The position numbers and the translations under genes were made by a program. A DNA stretch of 64,000 bases from an uncultured Prevotellaceae bacterium (GTDB taxonomy: Bacteria; Bacteroidota; Bacteroidia; Bacteroidales; Bacteroidaceae). The notes beneath the pieces are model-generated. The model had not been told where the DNA came from. It did not search any database and was given only the letters and a program-made list of their open reading frames with translations. Positions 60,057-64,000 of this stretch are shown piece by piece. The stretch lies in the NCBI GenBank assembly GCA_946188345.1, contig CAMHUI010000008.1:1-64000 (forward strand), read 5' to 3'. Numbering within the stretch: the stretch's first letter is position 1; each line of letters starts with the position of its first letter.

Positions 60057-60117
60057 AAACGGTCTCTCAAATCGTTTTCCAGACAAGGAAAAGGGTGATG
60101 AGAGACCGTTTTTTTTG
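60057..60117 (+). terminator. Terminator after the GH20 gene
   Basis: AACGGTCTCTC (60058-60068) pairs with GAGAGACCGTT (60100-60110), followed by eight T. The loop is 31 bases. Confidence 0.85.
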
Positions 60118-60192
60118 TTTTTGTTCAATGTCTTGATTGTCAGTTGTTTGGACGGAATGCACAAACGCACAGTGTGCGATAACACAGAGAAT

Positions 60193-60417
60193 CGGTACAA
60201 ATCATGGAACGATTTGGTACAAAAGTCCCTGCGATTTGTACTAAAAGTCCCTGCGATTTGCTACATATCTGACTGCGATTTGGTACAAAAGTCCGTGCGT
60301 TTTGTCGTCGGCCGTGAAAAATATCGCCAAAAACCTGCACAAAAAGTCTTATTTGTGCAAAAACGTAAGCTGTTTCAGGTGGAAATGAAGTGTTAAAAAT
60401 GGTAAGAAATCTTGACA
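60193..60417. repeat. Dispersed intergenic element, copy B
   Basis: Three to four units of GGTACAAAAGTCCCTGCGAT or close variants (period 22-24 bases) are followed by AAACCTGCACAAAA, a TTTGTGCA arm and the tail GAAGTGTTAAAAATGG with TAAGAAATCTTGACA. Order and spacing match copy A (43573-43797). The terminator stem of copy A is partly decayed here. Confidence 0.85.
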
Positions 60418-60576
60418 GAAATCGCGCTTGTGGGTAACTGCTCCAGGCCCATGAATGGGAGCAGGGCAGGGGGCGGATAACTTTGGACGAAAACAAAAAA
60501 GTGTAGGGAAATAGACGAAAAAGGTGAGGATTTGCACGGATTTTGCATGAAAAAGTTGCTGTTTTTTAGTAAAAAA

Positions 60577-60608
60577 CTTGTTGATTTTCAGAATTCTGTG
60601 TATCTTTG
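60577..60608 (+). promoter_or_regulatory. nagB promoter
   Basis: CTTG (60577-60580), 20 bases, TATCTTTG (60601-60608). The start codon follows 60 bases later. Confidence 0.7.
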
Positions 60609-60668
60609 CAACCCGAAAAAAGACAGAAGGATTCTGTCCAGGATATAACAACATTAAAAGTTAGCAAC

Positions 60669-61454
60669 ATGAGACTTATCATTGAGAAAGATTACGCCCG
60701 GCTGTCAGAATGGGCCGCTGAGCACGTCATCGAGCGCATCAATGCGTTCAATCCCACCCCCGACCACAAGTTTGTCCTGGGTCTTCCTACCGGCAGTTCT
60801 CCCGAGGGCATGTATGCCTGTCTGGTGAAGGCCAACAAGGAGGGTCGCGTGTCGTTCAAGAATGTCATCACGTTCAATATGGACGAGTATGTAGGTCTGC
60901 CCGAGAGCCACCCCGAGAGCTATCACTCTTTCATGGCCCGCAACCTGTTCGACCATATCGACATCCCTCGCGACCAGATACATATTCTCAACGGCAACGC
61001 CAAGGACCTTGACGAGGAGTGCCGCCACTACGAGCAGATGATTGAGGAGGCCGGCGGCATCGATCTCTTTATCGGCGGTATCGGTCCCGACGGACACATC
61101 GCCTTCAACGAGCCGGGCTCGAGCCTCAGCAGCCGCACCCGCCAGAAGACGCTGACCACCGACACCATCATTGCCAATGCACGCTTCTTCGACGGCGACG
61201 TCTCGAAGGTGCCCACGACAGCCCTGACCGTAGGCGTCGGCACCGTGATGGCTGCCCGCGAGGTGATGATTCTTGTCAACGGTCACCACAAGGCGCGCGC
61301 CCTCCAGGCTGCCGTCGAAGGCTCCGTGAACCACATGTGGACGATTTCTGCCCTGCAGATGCATCCTCACGGCATCATCGTCTGCGACGAGCCTGCCACC
61401 GACGAGCTTCGCGTTGGCACATACAAGTATTTCAAGGACATCGAGCGCAAGTAA
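60669..61454 (+). CDS. nagB: Glucosamine-6-phosphate deaminase
   Basis: NagB converts glucosamine 6-phosphate to fructose 6-phosphate and ammonia. I start it at 60669 ([20 protein letters not shown]), giving 261 aa; the longer frame begins upstream of the likely transcription start region. All catalytic residues are at the same positions as in the E. coli enzyme: Asp72 in FNMDEYVGL, and Asp141, His143 and Glu148 in [15 protein letters not shown]. Promoter and terminator flank it, so it is a single-gene unit beside the GH20 and NagB-like/PIG-L genes. Confidence 0.96.
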   Translation: MRLIIEKDYARLSEWAAEHVIERINAFNPTPDHKFVLGLPTGSSPEGMYACLVKANKEGRVSFKNVITFNMDEYVGLPESHPESYHSFMARNLFDHIDIPRDQIHILNGNAKDLDEECRHYEQMIEEAGGIDLFIGGIGPDGHIAFNEPGSSLSSRTRQKTLTTDTIIANARFFDGDVSKVPTTALTVGVGTVMAAREVMILVNGHHKARALQAAVEGSVNHMWTISALQMHPHGIIVCDEPATDELRVGTYKYFKDIERK

Positions 61455-61488
61455 ATGCCTGCCCGCAAGGGCGGACGCCATACGAAAA

Positions 61489-61530
61489 GAAAACTCCTGA
61501 CAGGTTGCTGCCGGGAGTTTTCGTTTTTTT
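61489..61530 (+). terminator. Terminator after nagB
   Basis: GAAAACTCC (61489-61497) pairs with GGAGTTTTC (61514-61522) and is followed by seven T or more. Confidence 0.8.
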
Positions 61531-61564
61531 TCTGGAAAACGGTTCTTTTTTAAATTATTCTTAG

Positions 61565-61572
61565 TATCTTTG
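61565..61572 (+). promoter_or_regulatory. -7 box of the NagB-like/PIG-L gene
   Basis: TATCTTTG lies 39 bases before the ATG at 61611. The -33 element is not clear. Confidence 0.55.
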
Positions 61573-61610
61573 TCCCTTGAAAGCATTATCGAACGACATT
61601 AATAATACTA

Positions 61611-63653
61611 ATGATTATGGAAACTGAAACTGCCCCACGCCCGTCTTCGTCTCAGGAAGAGGTGCGACTGAACCTCAGTTCGCAGATTGTGCTGAACAAG
61701 GTTCCTGTGGAAATCTATCAGCCGCAGACCGCTGTCGACCGTTCGGAACTGACCCGGATGGAGAAGATCTCGACCGACATCTTCGTCCATCAGGACGCTG
61801 GCGCCCACCATATCGCCGATGTCATCGAGGCCAAGATGCGTGCCCGTCAGCAGGATGGCAAGTATTGCGTGCTGGGTCTGGGCACGGGCCTCTCGCTCAC
61901 CCCCGTCTATCAGGAACTCATCCGCCGTCACCGCGAGGAAGGGCTGAGCTTCCATAACGTCGTGGTCTTCAACGCCTACGAATACTTCCCCCTGAAGGCA
62001 GACACCACAAACAGCGCCATCGGTCAGCTGCGCAGCCGGTTCCTCGACCATGTAGACGTGCCGCCACAGAACGTCTTCACGCCCGACGGCACCATCAGCC
62101 AGGACCATGTGCAGGCCCTCTGCAGGCTCTACGAGCAGCGCATCCAGTCGTTTGGCGGTCTCGACATCATCATGCTCGGCATCGGGCGCATCGGAAACAT
62201 CGCCACCAATGAGCCAGGCTCCACCCAGACATCCACCTCGCGCATCATCCTCATCGACCCGCTGACGCGCGAAGAGATGACCATGAGCTTCGGCAACAAC
62301 GAGCCCGTACCGCCCTGCAGCATCACCATGGGCATCAGTACCATCCTCTCGGCCAAGAAGATATTCCTGGTGGCTTGGGGCGAGGAGAAGGCAGGTATCA
62401 TCCAGCAGACCGTGGAAGGGCCCATCAGCGACCAGCTGCCGGCCTCGTTCCTCCAGACCCACAACGATGCCCATGTCGTCATCGACCTCTCAGCAGCAGC
62501 CAAGCTCACACGCATCGTGCATCCCTGGCTCGTGAAGTCGTGCAACTGGACCGACAAACTCGTGCGCTCCGCCGTCGTATGGCTCTGTCAGCTCACGGGC
62601 AAGCCCATACTCAAACTCACCAATAAAGACTACAACGAGAACGGCCTCTCTGAACTGCTGGCCCTCTACGGCTCGGCCTATAATGCCAATATCAAGATTT
62701 TCAACGACCTGCAGCACACCATCACGGGCTGGCCAGGCGGCAAGCCCGATGCCGACGACACCTACAGGCCCGAGCGTGCCAAGCCATACCCCAAGCGTGT
62801 CATCGTCTTCTCGCCGCATCCCGACGACGACGTCATATCGATGGGAGGAACCATTCAGCGACTCGTCACTCAGGGGCACGACGTGCATGTGGCATACCAG
62901 ACCTCCGGAAACATTGCCGTAGGCGATGAGGAAGTGACGCGGTTCATGCACTTCATCAACGGATTCAACCAGCTCTTCGACAACGACAAGGACGAGGTCA
63001 TCAAGCGCAAGTATCAGGAGATAAAAGACTTCCTCGCACAGAAGAAGACCGGCGACAGCGATACGCGCGACATCCTGACCATCAAGGGCCTGATTCGTCG
63101 TGGCGAGGCCCGCACCGCTTCCACCTTCAACCACATACCGCTCTCCAAGGTCCACTTCCTCGACCTGCCCTTCTATGAGAGCGGCAAGATAGAGAAACTG
63201 CCGATGGGCGAGGCCGATGTGCGCATCGTCCAGAAACTCCTGCAGGATATACAGCCTCACCAAATCTATGTGGCCGGCGACCTGGCCGACCCCCACGGAA
63301 CCCACCGCAAGTGTACTGACGCCGTGCTTGCCGCCGTCGACGAAGAGAAGAAAGCCGGTGCCGACTGGCTGAAAGACTGCCGCATCTGGATGTATCGTGG
63401 CGCCTGGGCTGAATGGGAAATCGAGAACATCGAGATGTGCGTGCCCATGTCGCCCGAAGAACTCCGTGCCAAACGCAACGCCATACTGAAACACCAGTCG
63501 CAGATGGAGAGTGCTCCCTTCCTCGGCAACGACGAGCGACTCTTCTGGCAGCGGGCAGAAGACCGCAACCGAGCCACGGCAGACCTATACGACAAACTCG
63601 GACTGGCCTGCTATGAAGCCATGGAAGCCTTTGTGGAATATAAACCTTTATAA
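61611..63653 (+). CDS. NagB-like (degenerate) / PIG-L deacetylase fusion protein
   Basis: The 680-aa protein joins a NagB/RpiA-type domain (about residues 20-300) to a PIG-L/LmbE-type domain. In the first, the deaminase residues are lost: FNAYEYFPL has Tyr123 where NagB has Asp72, and GIGRIGNIATNEPGS has Ile194 and Asn196 where NagB has Asp141 and His143; Glu201 is kept. The C-terminal domain has the intact metal motif SPHPDDD (401-407) and DPHGTH (560-565), so it probably deacetylates an N-acetylated sugar. The first domain may bind sugar phosphates or have another activity. Such fusions are usual in Bacteroidetes and are often labelled glucosamine-6-phosphate deaminase. Confidence 0.88.
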   Translation: MIMETETAPRPSSSQEEVRLNLSSQIVLNKVPVEIYQPQTAVDRSELTRMEKISTDIFVHQDAGAHHIADVIEAKMRARQQDGKYCVLGLGTGLSLTPVYQELIRRHREEGLSFHNVVVFNAYEYFPLKADTTNSAIGQLRSRFLDHVDVPPQNVFTPDGTISQDHVQALCRLYEQRIQSFGGLDIIMLGIGRIGNIATNEPGSTQTSTSRIILIDPLTREEMTMSFGNNEPVPPCSITMGISTILSAKKIFLVAWGEEKAGIIQQTVEGPISDQLPASFLQTHNDAHVVIDLSAAAKLTRIVHPWLVKSCNWTDKLVRSAVVWLCQLTGKPILKLTNKDYNENGLSELLALYGSAYNANIKIFNDLQHTITGWPGGKPDADDTYRPERAKPYPKRVIVFSPHPDDDVISMGGTIQRLVTQGHDVHVAYQTSGNIAVGDEEVTRFMHFINGFNQLFDNDKDEVIKRKYQEIKDFLAQKKTGDSDTRDILTIKGLIRRGEARTASTFNHIPLSKVHFLDLPFYESGKIEKLPMGEADVRIVQKLLQDIQPHQIYVAGDLADPHGTHRKCTDAVLAAVDEEKKAGADWLKDCRIWMYRGAWAEWEIENIEMCVPMSPEELRAKRNAILKHQSQMESAPFLGNDERLFWQRAEDRNRATADLYDKLGLACYEAMEAFVEYKPL

Positions 63654-63665
63654 AAGAGATACAGC

Positions 63666-64000
63666 ATGAAAAATGAAGAGCTATTAAGAGATATCATCAG
63701 CCGTTTCAAGCACGAAGGAATGGTAGCCGAGATCAAGCCCCTGGGCAGCGGACTCATCAATGACACCCTGCTTGTGAAGACGGCTGAGGCTGACAAGCCT
63801 GACTATGTGCTCCAGCGCATCAACCATGCCATCTTCACCGATGTGCCCCTCTTGCAACGCAACATCGAAAGCGTCACCCGCCACCTCCGCGCCAAGGGAG
63901 TGCCAACACTCACCTTCATGCCCCTCGCATCCCCCTTATCTTCTCCATCCTTCGAGGGGCACGGTTTCCCCGCGACCTTCTACCACGATGCCTCCACCGA
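63666..64000 (+). CDS. Sugar-kinase/aminoglycoside-phosphotransferase-like protein, 5' part
   Basis: The frame is open from the ATG at 63666 to the window edge (about 111 codons). It starts MKNEELLRDIISRFKHEGMV and continues with IKPLGSGLINDTLLVKT, the nucleotide-binding start of the aminoglycoside phosphotransferase fold used by N-acetylhexosamine kinases. YVLQRINHAIFTDVP follows. Residues 86-99 (ASPLSSPSFEGHG) look like an insert encoded by C/G-rich repeat sequence. It follows the NagB-like/PIG-L gene by 12 bases. An N-acetylhexosamine 1-kinase role would fit the locus, but the conserved C-terminal motifs lie outside the window. Confidence 0.75.
   Translation, partial: MKNEELLRDIISRFKHEGMVAEIKPLGSGLINDTLLVKTAEADKPDYVLQRINHAIFTDVPLLQRNIESVTRHLRAKGVPTLTFMPLASPLSSPSFEGHGFPATFYHDAST

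Larger units (their letters stand above)
59948..60668. other. Long intergenic region before nagB
   Basis: It holds a terminator for the GH20 gene (60057-60117), copy B of the dispersed element (60193-60417) and the nagB promoter. Between 60118 and 60192 and between 60418 and 60560 nothing further is recognised. The open frames in it (for example 60115-60396) are translations of repeat units and not credible genes. Confidence 0.75.

Noticed and set aside
60115..60496. Open frames on both strands (VQKSLRF, FVPNRSQIC type peptides)
   Set aside because: They are translations of the GGTACAAAAGTC repeat units and lie between a terminator and the nagB promoter. The same frames appear at the other copy of the element.

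Overview
The window looks like chromosomal DNA of a Bacteroidales bacterium, most likely Prevotella or a close relative. Several lines point there. Promoters have the Bacteroidetes form (TTTG/CTTG, about 20 bp, then TAnnTTTG), start codons lack strong Shine-Dalgarno sequences, and the protein set is typical: NagB-LmbE fusion, DUF4954, DUF4369, TrpB2, GH92/GH106/GH20, HU-like and M16 proteins. No rRNA, tRNA, CRISPR array or prophage was recognised.

Layout. 1-2300 (+): a triplicated promoter array, then lipoprotein, mtnN and luxS (SAH detoxification and AI-2 precursor). 2421-6808: outer-membrane barrel, ROK-type sugar kinase, convergent mannose-6-phosphate isomerase, second barrel. 6936-20069 (-): GH106 rhamnosidase-like enzyme, porin-like protein, mfd, GT2 glycosyltransferase, GH92 mannosidase, HU-like protein, dinB, AraC regulator. 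20367-25888 (+): RND efflux operon in which the inner-membrane pump and the TolC-like channel form one reading frame. 26211-30940 (+): pepT, CPA2 antiporter, P-loop/CYTH protein. 31019-40352 (-): large CotH/lamin-tail surface protein, plsC-like acyltransferase, metallophosphoesterase, pyrC, DUF4369 lipoprotein, small membrane protein, DivIC-like protein. 40679-43417 (+): dnaX and a GT11 fucosyltransferase. 43798-45427 (-): trpB2 behind a tryptophan leader peptide (three consecutive Trp codons) and an attenuator. 45479-47999: AT-richer accessory patch with an orphan secreted protein, a REP-associated transposase flanked by its palindromes, and an orphan ORF with a G8 tract. 48070-58163 (-): class I fumarase, DUF3863-like protein, RbsD/FucU-like lipoprotein, M16 protease, DUF4954 protein, hflX. 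58298-64000 (+): GH20 hexosaminidase, nagB, a NagB-like/PIG-L fusion and the start of a sugar-kinase-like gene, a coherent amino-sugar catabolism locus.

The most unusual feature is the density of dispersed short repeats. Heptamers of the TCAACTC/TAAACTC kind (and AATTAGT relatives) sit at many gene ends. They supply the stop codons of pyrC and the araC-type gene, and they lie in frame inside mfd (three places) and the GT2 gene. One insertion in mfd shares a non-heptamer core with the long hairpin between luxS and the outer-membrane protein gene, so a defined element seems to have entered coding sequence. A second dispersed element of about 225 bp occurs at 43573-43797 and 60193-60417. A third family is the REP palindromes around the transposase. 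A four-copy array of a 15-bp palindrome with a 22-bp period lies upstream of the HU-like gene.
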